NCBI GenBank assembly: GCA_022750155.1 | Contig: JAKIWG010000012.1 | Location: forward strand, 1 to 64,000 | Length of the DNA stretch: 64,000 nt | Origin: Thermoplasmata archaeon | GTDB taxonomy: Archaea; Thermoplasmatota; Thermoplasmata; Lutacidiplasmatales; UBA184 | Direction: 5' to 3' | Part shown: piece after piece, positions 29,757-40,300 of the stretch | How positions within the stretch are numbered: the stretch's first letter is position 1 | Layout: each line of letters starts with the position of its first letter | Made by a program: the position numbers and the translations under genes | Notes under the pieces: model-generated | The model's database searches: none | Told to the model about the DNA's origin: nothing | The model's input: the letters and a program-made list of their open reading frames with translations, nothing else

Positions 29757-30206
29757 ATGGCGACCCAACGCCGCGTCCACGAGAAGCCGGTGGTGTTCCG
29801 GCAGGCGACCGTCCGCGGGTCCCTCCGCCTTCGGCCGTCCACGGTGGTGGCCATCCGACAACGGCGCGTCGAAAAGGGAGACGCCCTAGGGGCGGGAGAG
29901 CTCGCGGGTCTGCTCGCGATGAAGCGCACCCCGGAATTGATCCCTCATTGCCACCCCATCCCGCTCACCGGTTCCCGCGTGACCCTCTCGATCCAGCGGT
30001 CCGGCGTGCGCGTCGAAGCGGTGGCCGAGGCGCTCTGGAGGACGGGTGTGGAAATGGAGGCACTCGTCGGCGCCACGATCGCGCTCCTCACGGTATGGGA
30101 CATGGTGAAGTATCTCGAGAAGGACGAGCGAGGCCAGTACCCGATCACCCGACTGGGCCCCGTCCAGGTGCTCCGCAAGATCAAGCGGGCGGGGAAGGCA
30201 CCATGA
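29757..30206 (+). CDS. moaC: Molybdenum cofactor biosynthesis protein MoaC
   Basis: VAIRQRRVEKGDALGAGELAGLLAMKRTPELIPHCHPIPLTG..GVEMEALVGATIALLTVWDMVK. Confidence 0.94.
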   Translation: MATQRRVHEKPVVFRQATVRGSLRLRPSTVVAIRQRRVEKGDALGAGELAGLLAMKRTPELIPHCHPIPLTGSRVTLSIQRSGVRVEAVAEALWRTGVEMEALVGATIALLTVWDMVKYLEKDERGQYPITRLGPVQVLRKIKRAGKAP

Positions 30207-30721
30207 GCGGAGCTTCCTCGCCCGCTGGGCGTCATCACTTGGGGGGCGCTCGATCGATCGGGTTCGTGGTGCTCTCGGTCTCCGACACCCACACTGAGGA
30301 GGACGATGTCTCCGGCCAGCTCGCAAAGAGCCTTCTGACGGGTGCCGGGCATCGAGTGGTCCACTACGACCTAGTGGCCAACAGTGTCGCCGACGTTCGA
30401 GACAGGCTCGACCCGTACCTCTCGGAAGTCCCCGTCGAGGCCGTCATCACCGTCGGAGGGACAGGGGTGAGCTCACGCGACCTCACCGTCAACGCGCTCG
30501 AGGTGATGGGAGGGAAGGCCCTCGACGGCTTCGGCCAGCTCTACAGAACCATCAGCTTTGAGCAAGTCGGGCCCCTCGCGATCCTCAGCCGGGCGACCCT
30601 GTTCCTGGTCCGCGGCAAGCCGGTCTTCGCCCTCCCCGGTTCGGAGCGGGCGGTGCGGACGGCCATCGAGAAGCTGATCCTCCCGGCCGTCCAGCACCTC
30701 GTCGAGGAACTCGAGCGCTGA
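30203..30721 (+). CDS. moaB: Molybdenum cofactor biosynthesis protein MoaB
   Basis: VVLSVSDTHTEEDDVSGQ, VITVGGTGVSSRDLT, FALPGSERAVRTA; ATGA overlap with moaC. Confidence 0.9.
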   Translation: MSGASSPAGRHHLGGARSIGFVVLSVSDTHTEEDDVSGQLAKSLLTGAGHRVVHYDLVANSVADVRDRLDPYLSEVPVEAVITVGGTGVSSRDLTVNALEVMGGKALDGFGQLYRTISFEQVGPLAILSRATLFLVRGKPVFALPGSERAVRTAIEKLILPAVQHLVEELER

Positions 30722-30734
30722 CCCCGAGACCCGC

Positions 30735-31568
30735 TCAGGCCGGCGTGAACGAGCGCATGCCCAGGGCTCCCATCGGAGGCGGGCCCGAATCGAGCGTGGC
30801 GTCGACGACTCCCTGCTGTCGGCAGAACTCCCGCCAGGCCGGGTTGTCGTCCACGTGGTGGGCCAACAGCACCCCGACGGGCGAGAGCGCGGCCCATGCG
30901 CTCCGCAGTTCGAACCTGGCCCTCGCGGGGTCGGGCCCGTTGTCGTAGAAGTAGAGGTCGACCGGTCCGAGGTCCTCGAGGATGGAGGCCAGACGCTCCT
31001 CGGTGTTGCCGAGGACGAGCGTCCAGCGGCTGCGGAGCGAGGGAGCCACCAACTGTCCGACGGAGGCGTCCTGCACGCCCGATGCTCGTCCCTGGGTCGG
31101 TCCGGGCCCCAGCGAGACGAGGTCACCGGTCCCGTTCGCCTCGAGGCCCGCGAGGATCCATGCCGTCGAGTACCCCGGTCGAACACCGGTCTCCACGACA
31201 TGGCGAGGGCGGAGGGCGCGGACGACCAGATAGAGCAGCGCGCCCTGGGGCAGCTCACGGGTGAACGGAAGGCTCGCCCCACGCTGGAGCAACAGGTCGG
31301 GGACCTCTCCTTCCGACAGGTCGTGGCGGTATCGCTTCAGGTCGGAGGCCGTGGCGCCGGTCAGGGTGGCGATGCGGTCGAGCGAAGCCTGGCGGAAGAG
31401 CAGCATCCGCTGCCGGATCGCCTTGCGCGCGGCGGGGGCGAGGAGCACGGGATGTCGGACCGTTCTGGGGACGGGGACGGCGGAGCCGTCGAGGGGGGCG
31501 GGGTGGCCCGGCGGGACGAGCAGACTCGGTGTCCGTTGCATGGAGATGAGATGGGTCTCTCGATACAT
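30735..31568 (-). CDS. Class I SAM-dependent methyltransferase-like protein
   Basis: RHVVETGVRPGYSTAWILAGLEANGTGDLVSLG, DLGPVDLYFYDNG...LLAHHVDDNPAW; start ambiguous (ORF opens at 31625). Confidence 0.7.
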   Translation of the reverse strand: MYRETHLISMQRTPSLLVPPGHPAPLDGSAVPVPRTVRHPVLLAPAARKAIRQRMLLFRQASLDRIATLTGATASDLKRYRHDLSEGEVPDLLLQRGASLPFTRELPQGALLYLVVRALRPRHVVETGVRPGYSTAWILAGLEANGTGDLVSLGPGPTQGRASGVQDASVGQLVAPSLRSRWTLVLGNTEERLASILEDLGPVDLYFYDNGPDPARARFELRSAWAALSPVGVLLAHHVDDNPAWREFCRQQGVVDATLDSGPPPMGALGMRSFTPA

Positions 31569-31691
31569 AGTCCATGCGTTCGGACCCGGGGGGCGCACCG
31601 GGGCCCGGACCGGCGGGGACGGCACTCTGGTAGCCCTCTCGACCCCGAGGGGTTTAATACGCCCCGCCCATCAAATAGTCGGGGACAAGCC

Positions 31692-32009
31692 ATGGTGGTT
31701 CAGGAACTTGACGGTACGGGTTTCGATAGGTTCGCGGGCCAGAGCGCCGTCGCCGTGGTCGACGTCTGGGCCCCCTGGTGCGGGCCGTGCCGGATGGTCT
31801 CCCCCATCGTCGACCGTCTCTCGGAGCGGTACAATGGCAAGGTCGCCTTCGGGAAACTGAACAGCGACGACAATGGCGAAAAGGCCGGGGCCCTCGGGAT
31901 CATGAGCATTCCCACGCTCCTCTTCTACAAGCAGGGCAAACTCGTCGACCGAATCGTGGGCGCGTACCCCGAAGAGGTCATTGACGAGCACATCCGCAAG
32001 CTGCTCTGA
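31692..32009 (+). CDS. trx: Thioredoxin
   Basis: VVDVWAPWCGPCRMVSPIVDRLS (WCGPC), IMSIPTLLFYKQGK; 105 aa inside larger ORF 30855..32009. Confidence 0.95.
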   Translation: MVVQELDGTGFDRFAGQSAVAVVDVWAPWCGPCRMVSPIVDRLSERYNGKVAFGKLNSDDNGEKAGALGIMSIPTLLFYKQGKLVDRIVGAYPEEVIDEHIRKLL

Positions 32010-32104
32010 CTGTTCCGCCCGGGGCACGGGCGCCTCCGGAACCCCGTCCAGCGCGGCTGTTCCTCGGCCGGTGATCCTCTGCCGGACGGCGTCGCGGAGG
32101 ATGC

Positions 32105-33385
32105 ATGAGCAGCGCCGACGTGCAACTGGCGAGGTACTCGTTCAAGCGAAAGCTCGACGAGATCGGGGCCGTCCGCGGGAGGGCCACCGAGCTAGTCACG
32201 CTCTACGTCTCCCCGGGTAAGCAGATCTCGGAGGTGATGGGGTACCTGCGCAACGAGTACGCGCAGAGCTCGAACATCAAGAGCCGGACGACCCGCAAGA
32301 ACGTGATGTGGGCGATCGAGTCGCTGATGGGTCGTGTCCGCCAGTTCAAGGAACCCCCATCGAACGGCGTCGCGTTCTTCGTGGGCAGCAAGGCCGTCGG
32401 GGCCGACAAGAGCGAGACGGTGACGTTCATCGTGGAGCCCCCCGAACCGCTCAACACCTACCTCTACCGGTGTGACTCGTCGTTCTTCCTCGACCCGCTG
32501 CTCGCGATGGTCCACGAGCCGGACCAGTGGGGCCTCATCGTCATGGACCGCGCCGAGGTGACCCTCGGCTTCCTGCGGGGGAAGCGCGTCGAGCCGATGC
32601 GGAACCGGCAGTCCCAGGTCCCGAGCAAGCATGGGCGCGGGGGCCAGTCGGCCCACCGGTTCGAACGGATGATCGAGCACGCCGCCCACGAGTTCTTTGT
32701 CAAGTGCGGGGAGATGGCGAATGAGATGTTCCTTCCAAAGAAGGAGCTCCTGAAGGGGATCCTGCTCGGCGGCCCGGGGGCCACCAAGGAGTATTTCTTC
32801 AAGGAAAACTACCTCCACTACGAACTCCAGCAGAAGGTCGTCCAGCCGCTCTTCGACGTGGGGTACACCGACGAGTACGGGCTGAGAGAGCTCGTGGAGC
32901 GGGCCACCCAGACGCTCCACGGGCTCGAGCTCACCGAGGAAAAGAAGATCATCCAGCGGCTCCTCAACGAGATCCGCCGCGCCGACCAGGGCCTCGCGGC
33001 CTACGGGGAGGCCGACGTACAGCGCGCCCTCGACTCGGGGGCCGTGGAAACGCTCCTCGTCAGCGAGGGGCTGCGGCGCAAGCGGGCGACCTTCTCGTGC
33101 GGGGCGTGTGGCCACTCGTTCGACCGGACCCTGTCGGACGAGGAGATCGAGCACGTGGTCGACCAACCGTGCCCGAGCTGCGGGGGGGGCCCCGTGACCC
33201 GAAAGACCGTGGAGGACTACGTGGAGGGGATGTTCCAGCGGTCGGCGAAATCCGGGGCGACGGTGCGCATGATCTCCACCGAGAGCGAGGAAGGGGAGAT
33301 GCTCGCCAAGGCGTTCGGCGGGGTGGCGGCCCTGTTGCGGTATCCGCTTCCGAGGCTGACCCCGCTACGCCAACCCACCGCCTGA
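32105..33385 (+). CDS. prf1: Peptide chain release factor aRF1
   Basis: SSNIKSRTTRKNV (NIKS motif), GRGGQSAHRFERM (GGQ motif), C-terminal zinc ribbon CGACGHSF...CPSCGG. Confidence 0.96.
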   Translation: MSSADVQLARYSFKRKLDEIGAVRGRATELVTLYVSPGKQISEVMGYLRNEYAQSSNIKSRTTRKNVMWAIESLMGRVRQFKEPPSNGVAFFVGSKAVGADKSETVTFIVEPPEPLNTYLYRCDSSFFLDPLLAMVHEPDQWGLIVMDRAEVTLGFLRGKRVEPMRNRQSQVPSKHGRGGQSAHRFERMIEHAAHEFFVKCGEMANEMFLPKKELLKGILLGGPGATKEYFFKENYLHYELQQKVVQPLFDVGYTDEYGLRELVERATQTLHGLELTEEKKIIQRLLNEIRRADQGLAAYGEADVQRALDSGAVETLLVSEGLRRKRATFSCGACGHSFDRTLSDEEIEHVVDQPCPSCGGGPVTRKTVEDYVEGMFQRSAKSGATVRMISTESEEGEMLAKAFGGVAALLRYPLPRLTPLRQPTA

Positions 33386-33467
33386 CCTTCGGGCGCTTCT
33401 CCGAACGACCGGTCGGGCCCCCCGAGCCACCCCCTCGCGGGGGTTCACCGAGCGGGGCATCGAGCCG

Positions 33468-33992
33468 ATGTCCTCCATCCTCACGCGTGAGGGCTTATGG
33501 TGGGCACCGTCCTCGCGGACGGAGATGCCGGTCGCCTTCGAGATTGACCGCACGATCCAGGCCCCACCCCCCTTCGTGCACCATTGGTGGATGGAGAATG
33601 GACCGTCGTTCGAGATCCGCGTTCGGGACGGGGTTCGGCAGGAGCGCACCCGAAAGGATCCGTACCACCTGACCGTGAAGCGTTGGACCCGACACTCCGG
33701 TCGGGACGTCTACCTGGAGGCCGAAATGGAGGTCAACGATGTGTCGAGCTGGTCCTGCCGCAAGACCACGTCGGTGAACGGGGTATTGTTTATCGAGGAA
33801 ACGGTCCGGTACTACTCGGAGGCCGTGAGCGCCGGGTGCCGCCTGCGCGTCGCGTTCGAGATCCATGGGCCGACCCTGGTCCGTCGAGGGTTGCTTAGAA
33901 TCTCTCGCGGCCGATTGACCCGGCACCGTGCGGCGGAGCTCGATCGGGCCATACGGGAATTGGAACGCGAGCGAGCGAGTCCGGCGGGCTGA
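33468..33992 (+). CDS. Hypothetical protein, possibly SRPBCC/START-like
   Basis: FEIDRTIQAPPPFVHHWWMENGP...RKDPYHLTVKRW layout; weak fold inference. Confidence 0.5.
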   Translation: MSSILTREGLWWAPSSRTEMPVAFEIDRTIQAPPPFVHHWWMENGPSFEIRVRDGVRQERTRKDPYHLTVKRWTRHSGRDVYLEAEMEVNDVSSWSCRKTTSVNGVLFIEETVRYYSEAVSAGCRLRVAFEIHGPTLVRRGLLRISRGRLTRHRAAELDRAIRELERERASPAG

Positions 33993-33995
33993 CGA

Positions 33996-35414
33996 TCACC
34001 AGAGGTTGTCTAGTGGGTCCGGGGACGGGCCGGGGGGGGAGGGTTCTGACTTGCCCCTCGGGGGAGAGGGTTCGAGGACGGAACTCGGAGGGTACCGACT
34101 GCCCGGTACTCGCGGGGCGTCAGGGATGTGCCGACGCCGGTCCACGACGACGGCTGCGGCGACGATCCCCCCGACAGCGCCGGCGCCCAGCACCGCGACC
34201 GCCTCGGCGGAGACGTGGGACGGGGTTTGCCCTGCGACGACCGGGCACGACGCGAGCAGGCACTGGGAGCCCTGCTGCGCCTCGGAGTATGGTTCAGGCT
34301 CGGCCTGGATGACCCCGCCCGTCCCGTTCGAAGGGCTCACCAGGGGCGTGAACGAGGCTCTGGGCGCGGCCGAAGTGGTTTGCGCTCCGTACGCCGTGGA
34401 GGAGGCGAAGACTCCGAGATGTCCTCCGCCCTGAGGGGCGTAGTCGACCGCCGCCGTGGACGCGCCCTGCTGACCGGCCTCCAATCCTTCCCACGGCCCG
34501 TGGCTGACCCCGAATAGGTCGGACTGTCCGGGCAAGAAGATGATCCCCTCCCGAGTGTGAAAGGTCCCCGTCAGGCTCAGTCCGATGACGTCGGCCATGA
34601 CCCCGCCGGTCAGGTCGACGGTCCCGAGATCTCGGCCCGCGAGCGCGATGGCCTGCACACCGGATGCGGACCCATGCGGAGAACCCGAGAAGCGTTGCGT
34701 CGTCCCCAAAACGGAGGTGTTGGCTAGAAGGTAGATCGCCGCCCAGGACCCGAGGGCGGAGGCGGAGGATGACGACGTCCAGTTCTCCCCGTGCGTGGGG
34801 TTCGACGGGACGAGCCCTAGCGCCGGGGCGAAGGTCGTGGTCTCGTCGGCGCTGACACCGATCGAAAGGGATGCGCTCCGGGTACGGGTCGCCCCCCCTG
34901 GCCCGTCGAAGACATCCGACCAATTCTCCGACAGGTTTGAGCTCATGGCGGAATGGGTATTGACCAACGCGAGGGCCGGCGTTTCTGACCCGTTCACGAG
35001 CACGGCGCCGAGACGGGTGAAGTTGACGAACGACACATCGACCTCCCACGCATGGACCGAAAGGGACCCGGTGAATCGAGGGGAAGAGCAGGTCGGGACG
35101 CACAATCCGAACTGAAAGCTCTGCGCCGCCGTGCGTTCGACCATGAGAGAGATCGAAGTGCCGTTGGGGTGGGTCTCGGTGAGGAGGACGTGGTAGGCGA
35201 ACGAAGCCGTCATGTTCGAACTCCCGTTCCCCACTACCCCGAGCGACGTTCCGCTCCGAGTGGCTCCGTACGCCCATTGCATGACACCGGCCGCGCCCAC
35301 CGAAGAGCCGGCGACTGCAGGCAACGGCCCCGGGACTGAGCAGAGCATCAGAAAGCCGGCGACACAGGCCAGGAGCACGACCGCCGCGCTCGGACCGGTC
35401 GTTCGGGGGGACAT
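33996..35414 (-). CDS. Secreted, C-terminally membrane-anchored surface protein
   Basis: N-terminal signal SAAVVLLACVAGFLMLCSVPGPLPAVAG, multiple N-glycosylation sequons, C-terminal TM AVLGAGAVGGIVAAAVVVDRRR with Pro-rich cytoplasmic tail; ATG at 35414. Confidence 0.75.
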   Translation of the reverse strand: MSPRTTGPSAAVVLLACVAGFLMLCSVPGPLPAVAGSSVGAAGVMQWAYGATRSGTSLGVVGNGSSNMTASFAYHVLLTETHPNGTSISLMVERTAAQSFQFGLCVPTCSSPRFTGSLSVHAWEVDVSFVNFTRLGAVLVNGSETPALALVNTHSAMSSNLSENWSDVFDGPGGATRTRSASLSIGVSADETTTFAPALGLVPSNPTHGENWTSSSSASALGSWAAIYLLANTSVLGTTQRFSGSPHGSASGVQAIALAGRDLGTVDLTGGVMADVIGLSLTGTFHTREGIIFLPGQSDLFGVSHGPWEGLEAGQQGASTAAVDYAPQGGGHLGVFASSTAYGAQTTSAAPRASFTPLVSPSNGTGGVIQAEPEPYSEAQQGSQCLLASCPVVAGQTPSHVSAEAVAVLGAGAVGGIVAAAVVVDRRRHIPDAPRVPGSRYPPSSVLEPSPPRGKSEPSPPGPSPDPLDNLW

Positions 35415-35458
35415 CGGGCTCACTGGGGGGGACTCCTCGAGGGAAGAAGCCAAGTATG

Positions 35459-35483
35459 GGTGATAAGGAAATGTTCCATCACC
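35459..35483. promoter_or_regulatory. Dyad-symmetric putative operator GGTGATaaGGAAatgTTCCATCACC
   Basis: Arms GGTGAT/ATCACC and GGAA/TTCC around ATG spacer, in the divergent intergenic region 35415-35580. Confidence 0.55.
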
Positions 35484-35580
35484 TCCGGGAACCATTGGAC
35501 GGCGTGCTAGAGGCTCTCCGAAGGAGCGTGAGCAGACGCCGCGCTCCCTGACCGACGCCGAAGCGAAGGTCATCGCCGCG

Positions 35581-36606
35581 ATGCTGGCCTCCTCGACGGC
35601 AGGTGAACGCGAGAGGCTGCGCCAGCTAAAGGTCCCCCGATCGACGTATCACGCCGCACGTCGACGCGCCTATCTCGAGGGCTGGTTGCAGGACCGTTAC
35701 ATCCCGAATCCGACGAGATTCCATTGGGGTCGGGTCCGGTTCGTGCTCGCACGCCCCTATGCCGACCAGTCGTCCGAGCTCCTCGACTCGTGGTCTCGGG
35801 AGGAAGGCGCCGTGGTGGTCTGGGGGAGCGCCCAGGTGGCATTGGGGGTCTTCTTCCACACGGATCTCGATGCCGCCGAGGAGGCGGAGCAGCGGCTCAA
35901 GTCGCACGGTCACGCGGCCTGGTCGACGACGTGGTGTGCCGACCCCGGGGGCGAGAGCATTCCGGTCTACTTCGACTTCGAGGGCTCCTGGGCTCACCTC
36001 TCAGGGGCGGCCGGATCACTGGGCTACCCTCACGGTCTAGGTGGGCCCCACCCGGCGGACGGAGAGATCCGGGACCGGTCCGCGACGACCGCCGACCCTC
36101 GACGAGCATGGGCTGCGGCAGAACTGCTCCATCGGCCGTTCGTTCCAGAGGGCGGCATTCGTTCCCCGCATCTGGTCGGCCCGTTTGGCCTTCCGTGGTC
36201 ACAGCAGCGGTTGCTGGCGAGTGGATGGGTGACCCACCGGGTGCTTCTCTACCCCGCCAAGGTCCCCCCCTTCTCGGGGCGAACCACGGACCAGGTCCTA
36301 TGGATCGTTGGGCGCCTACGAGGGCAGGCGACCGCGGACCAACTCTTCGCTCGGCTCACCCGCGATTGCCGCGTGTATCCGTTCCTGTTCGTGGACCAGG
36401 GCGGAGTGCTCCTCATGGGGGCGCTCGGGAAGGGAGGAGCCTCGGCCTCGTCATCCGAGTCAGCGGGAACCGAGCCACGGCGGCCCGTCATGCCCACTCT
36501 GAAAGAGTCGCTGGAGGGAATCGAGATCATTCAGGAAGCCTCGGCCCAAATGCAGACGGTGGTCGATCACCGATATGATCGACTCCTTGAACGTCGTCAC
36601 TCCTGA
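35581..36606 (+). CDS. Putative HTH (Lrp-like?) DNA-binding regulator
   Basis: LKVPRSTYHAARRRAYLEGWLQDRYIPNP resembles an HTH recognition segment followed by alpha/beta regions; start may lie slightly upstream (LTDAEAKVIAAM in frame). Confidence 0.55.
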   Translation: MLASSTAGERERLRQLKVPRSTYHAARRRAYLEGWLQDRYIPNPTRFHWGRVRFVLARPYADQSSELLDSWSREEGAVVVWGSAQVALGVFFHTDLDAAEEAEQRLKSHGHAAWSTTWCADPGGESIPVYFDFEGSWAHLSGAAGSLGYPHGLGGPHPADGEIRDRSATTADPRRAWAAAELLHRPFVPEGGIRSPHLVGPFGLPWSQQRLLASGWVTHRVLLYPAKVPPFSGRTTDQVLWIVGRLRGQATADQLFARLTRDCRVYPFLFVDQGGVLLMGALGKGGASASSSESAGTEPRRPVMPTLKESLEGIEIIQEASAQMQTVVDHRYDRLLERRHS

Positions 36607-36922
36607 GGCGGGCGCCCCACCAATCGGTTCCCGCCTCGCCACTCTCCTTCCGGGTCCGAACGCACTCGCGCGCCAAGGGGAGAGACCAGACGCGCCAGGA
36701 GACACGCTGTTCGCCGGCAGGGAACGACGGCCGAAGCGCGGCACGAATCCACTGAGGCAACGTGAGAGCTTGATACTGGATTGGGAGGCGAAGGTTTGCG
36801 GAGACCCTAGCCGAGTTTCGATACCGCGGACCCTATGGGCAGCCGCTAGGGCCGCGCGGGTACGGGAAGCCGCTGCGTCCCGACCCAAAACGCCAAATGC
36901 CCGGAAAGTGGGCCACCCATGA

Positions 36923-36997
36923 GGGCGTGTAGCCTAGTCTGGATAGGGCACCGGGTTCCTAACCCGGCGGTCGGGGGTTCAAATCCCCCCACGCCCG
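36923..36997 (+). tRNA. tRNA-Arg (anticodon CCT)
   Basis: gggcgtg ta gcct agtctggata gggc a ccggg ttCCTaa cccgg cggtc ggggg ttcaaat ccccc cacgccc g; all stems pair. Confidence 0.93.
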
Positions 36998-37300
36998 TGC
37001 AGTCGGTGGAAGTAGGCGACCCTTCCCCGACATCCGCAGGTTCGCGAGCTGCCCGGAGGGTTTTCCTGCGTTCTGGTCCCTCAAGAGAACGCTGGTGGAG
37101 CGGCAACGCAGAGCCCGGGAAGAAAAGGACCTGCGAGGGCGCAAGGTGGGTTCGCGAAACAGCACGGCGGACCGGCCGAGGGGGCGCGTACCGGAGAGGT
37201 GATTCGTGTGCTCTTGCGACCCTACGACTGAGACGAGTTCGCAACTCCTTATACCCCACCCCGGTGGGAGGTCGGCCGGCGCTGCGGGGGATGTCGGCCC

Positions 37301-40300
37301 ATGGCGCCGAAGGATCATCCAAGCATCGGGTTTCATCGGCCCCTCTTCGGTTCACTTCCGACCGCTGCCCTCAGCTGGGCCCTCGCGCTGTTGCTGTTCG
37401 GCATCCCCCAATCCGGCGACCCGTCGATCGGCCATGTGGCGGGACCTTCCCCGCACTCCAATGGCCTCGCGCCGCTGGCGGCGGTCGACTCGGTGCCGGT
37501 CAACCTGTCGATAGCCCCGACGGCGGTTGAGCTCTCGAACGAGTTCTGGGGAACTACCGTCTCGGCCCGTGCCAACATTCTCCCCTCCGAAGGGGCGATC
37601 ATCAACTCCACCCCGACCCGGCTGGTGGTCTGGCCCGGAGGCTCCGCCGGCGACGAGTACAATCCTCTCAACGACTCGCTCGTGGAGATCAGCGCCCGCA
37701 CGGTACAGTGGGGGACTCCGCCGACGAGCGAAGCGGAATTCGTGGACCTCTGCCGTTCGATCCACTGTCAGGCCATCATGCAGGTCCCGGGCGAGGTCGA
37801 CAACCTCAGCCTCGCCGAGTCGATCGTCAACTACACCGAGAAGACGCTCGGGTTCCGTCCGGCCTTCTGGGAGATCGGGAACGAGCCGGAGCTCTGGCAC
37901 AATTGGCGCATGCCCTGGGCGGCTTGGGGGGCGGGGACGCAAGAGGGGAAGCGGATGATCACGCCCCTGCAGTACGCCGATGAACTTCACAATTTTACCG
38001 TAGGACTTCACCTCATCGACCCCGGGCTACGCGTCCTCGGCCTCGCCGGGACCGGGCGCCCGGAATTCAAGGTGGGATTGAGTGACTGGCTGAACGCCAC
38101 AGTCGCGGTCGACGGGTCGATCCTGGCCGGGATCGCCGTGCATAGCTATCCCGCCGGATCGACCGGCGCCCCGGGCCTTGTTCCCTTTTACGCGTCCTCC
38201 AACGGCCCCTACTCCCTTGCCGGACGGATCGATACCGCCCGCGCCGCCATCGCGGGAGAGCTGAACCTCACCTGCCCGGCGTGCCCGCAGATCCCGGTCT
38301 ACTTCACCGAGATCGGCTCTGCGTTGTCGAACCATCAGTACGGCAATTTCAGTCGACAGTTCCCCGGCGCGCTGGCACTCGCCGTGATGGTCATCCAGGG
38401 CATGACCCTCAATGCCAGCAACCTCGACCTGTTCGCGTCGGTGATGAACACCAGCAACTCCTGGTTCGACTTCCAGGGCAACGAACGCCCGGATTACACC
38501 CTCTACTCGGAAATCTTCCCACACCTCGGCAGCGAAGCATTCCCCGTCTCCCTACAGACACCGAACGGATCGCGCTACCAAGGGACGAATTCCACCCTCT
38601 CCAGCGACCTCTTCGGGATCGCCACGCGGGCACCCGGGCAGCTCAACCGCTCCGACCTCCTACTCGTGAACGACAACCTCACCACCAACGTCAGCGTCGC
38701 GCCGACCCTCCCGGGTCCGGCCCCCCACGGGCCCGTGGTGGTGTGGACGTGGCAAGGTCGGTTGGTGAACTCCACCGGAAACCACACCCTCTGGACGACC
38801 CCGGCGACTCCTGAGCCTACCGCGACTGTCCTGACCTGGGGCCTCCCATCCCGGTGGACCCTACCCCCGCAATCCCTGGCGTTGTTCGAGGGATACCCTG
38901 GCCCCCTCACCACCGTTCGCCTCTCGGAGACCGGCGTCCCGAACGGCACCCGATGGTTCGCGTCGGTGGACGGCCGTATGGGGACGTCGACGGGTCCGGG
39001 GCGGACGCTTCTCCTGACCGAGGGCAATCACACGCTCTCGGCGTTGCCCATCCCGCTGCCGATCAGCGCGGTTTCTTCGGGGACGAAAGGGCGCCTCGAG
39101 CCGTTTGCCGTCGGGTCCTTTTCGGTGGGAACCCGGCCCCTTTCCGTCCCGGTCCCGTTCGTCCGGCAGTGGGAGCTCAATCTGAGCGCCGACCCGACCG
39201 CGGGAGGGTCGGTCAGTCCGCTCCCGATATGGGCCAACGACAGCGCCCCGCTCACGCTGACGGCCACCCCCCTGCCAGGATACGTGTTCACCCATTGGGT
39301 GGGCTGGGGCGCGGGAGGCAGCAACTCAACCCTGGCTGTGATTACAATCTCGCCCACCGGTCCGGTGCGGGAGGTGGCTTTCTTCGCCGAGGCCCTCCCC
39401 GTCTCGTTCGTCCAATCGGGACTGCCGGCGGGTTCGAACTGGTCGGTCTCAGTTCGAGACGTGCTGCTGACTGGGACGACCCGGACCCTCGCGACCCGAG
39501 AGACCAACGGGACCTACGGCTTTTCTATCGGTCCGGTGGCCGGGTATCGTTCGAATCCCACCAACGGATCGTTCAGCGTATTGGGGTCTCCCGTCCGCGT
39601 ATCGGTGACGTTCATCGCCCTCCGACCCCCGCCGGCGCAGTTCTCGGTGACCTGGACGGAAACCGGGCTCCCGAACGGGACCTCCTGGTCGATCCTCTGG
39701 GGGAATCGAACGCTCGGGTCGAATTCGACGGAGATCCTCACCTCCGAGCCGGACGGGAGCTACCCGTACGCGATCGTTCCCGTCCCCGGATTCCAGGCTC
39801 GGCCTCCGTCCGGCATCGTCCGGGTCGACGGTGACTCCAGCGCGACCGCGGTGCAGTTCGTCCCAGAACGGACCGATTTTCCCGCGGTCTGGCAGGAGAC
39901 GGGGCTCTGGGCTGCCGTCGCCTGGTGGGTCGTGGTCGATGGTACTCGGGTCAACGCCACGGGGGGGTGGGCGATGGCCCAGCTCGCGAACGGCTCCCAT
40001 GGGTTCCAGATCGGCGACTCGGGGGGTTTCACCCCTTCTCCCGGGTCGGGAACTCTGTTCATTCTTGGGGCGGGGACGAACGTTTCGGTCCGCTTCCTCC
40101 TCCCGACTTTCCCCGTCCGGGTCTCCGCCCTGGGGCTCCCCGGGAACGAGAGCTGGACGATCCGGATCTCCGACATCGCGCTCCTCCTCGCCTCCCCCAC
40201 CATCCAGCTGATGGAGCCCAATGGGACATACACCTGGGTAGCGGGGGCTCCCGGAGGGTTCCGCCCGGTCGAGACGCACGGGAACCTCACGGTGACGGCG

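Noticed and set aside
36959-37336. Minus ORF ending ...GDLNPRPPG and similar ORFs near 59691-60217
   Set aside because: Typical artefactual peptides translated antisense to tRNA genes (GGFEPPTAG.GTRCPIQT).
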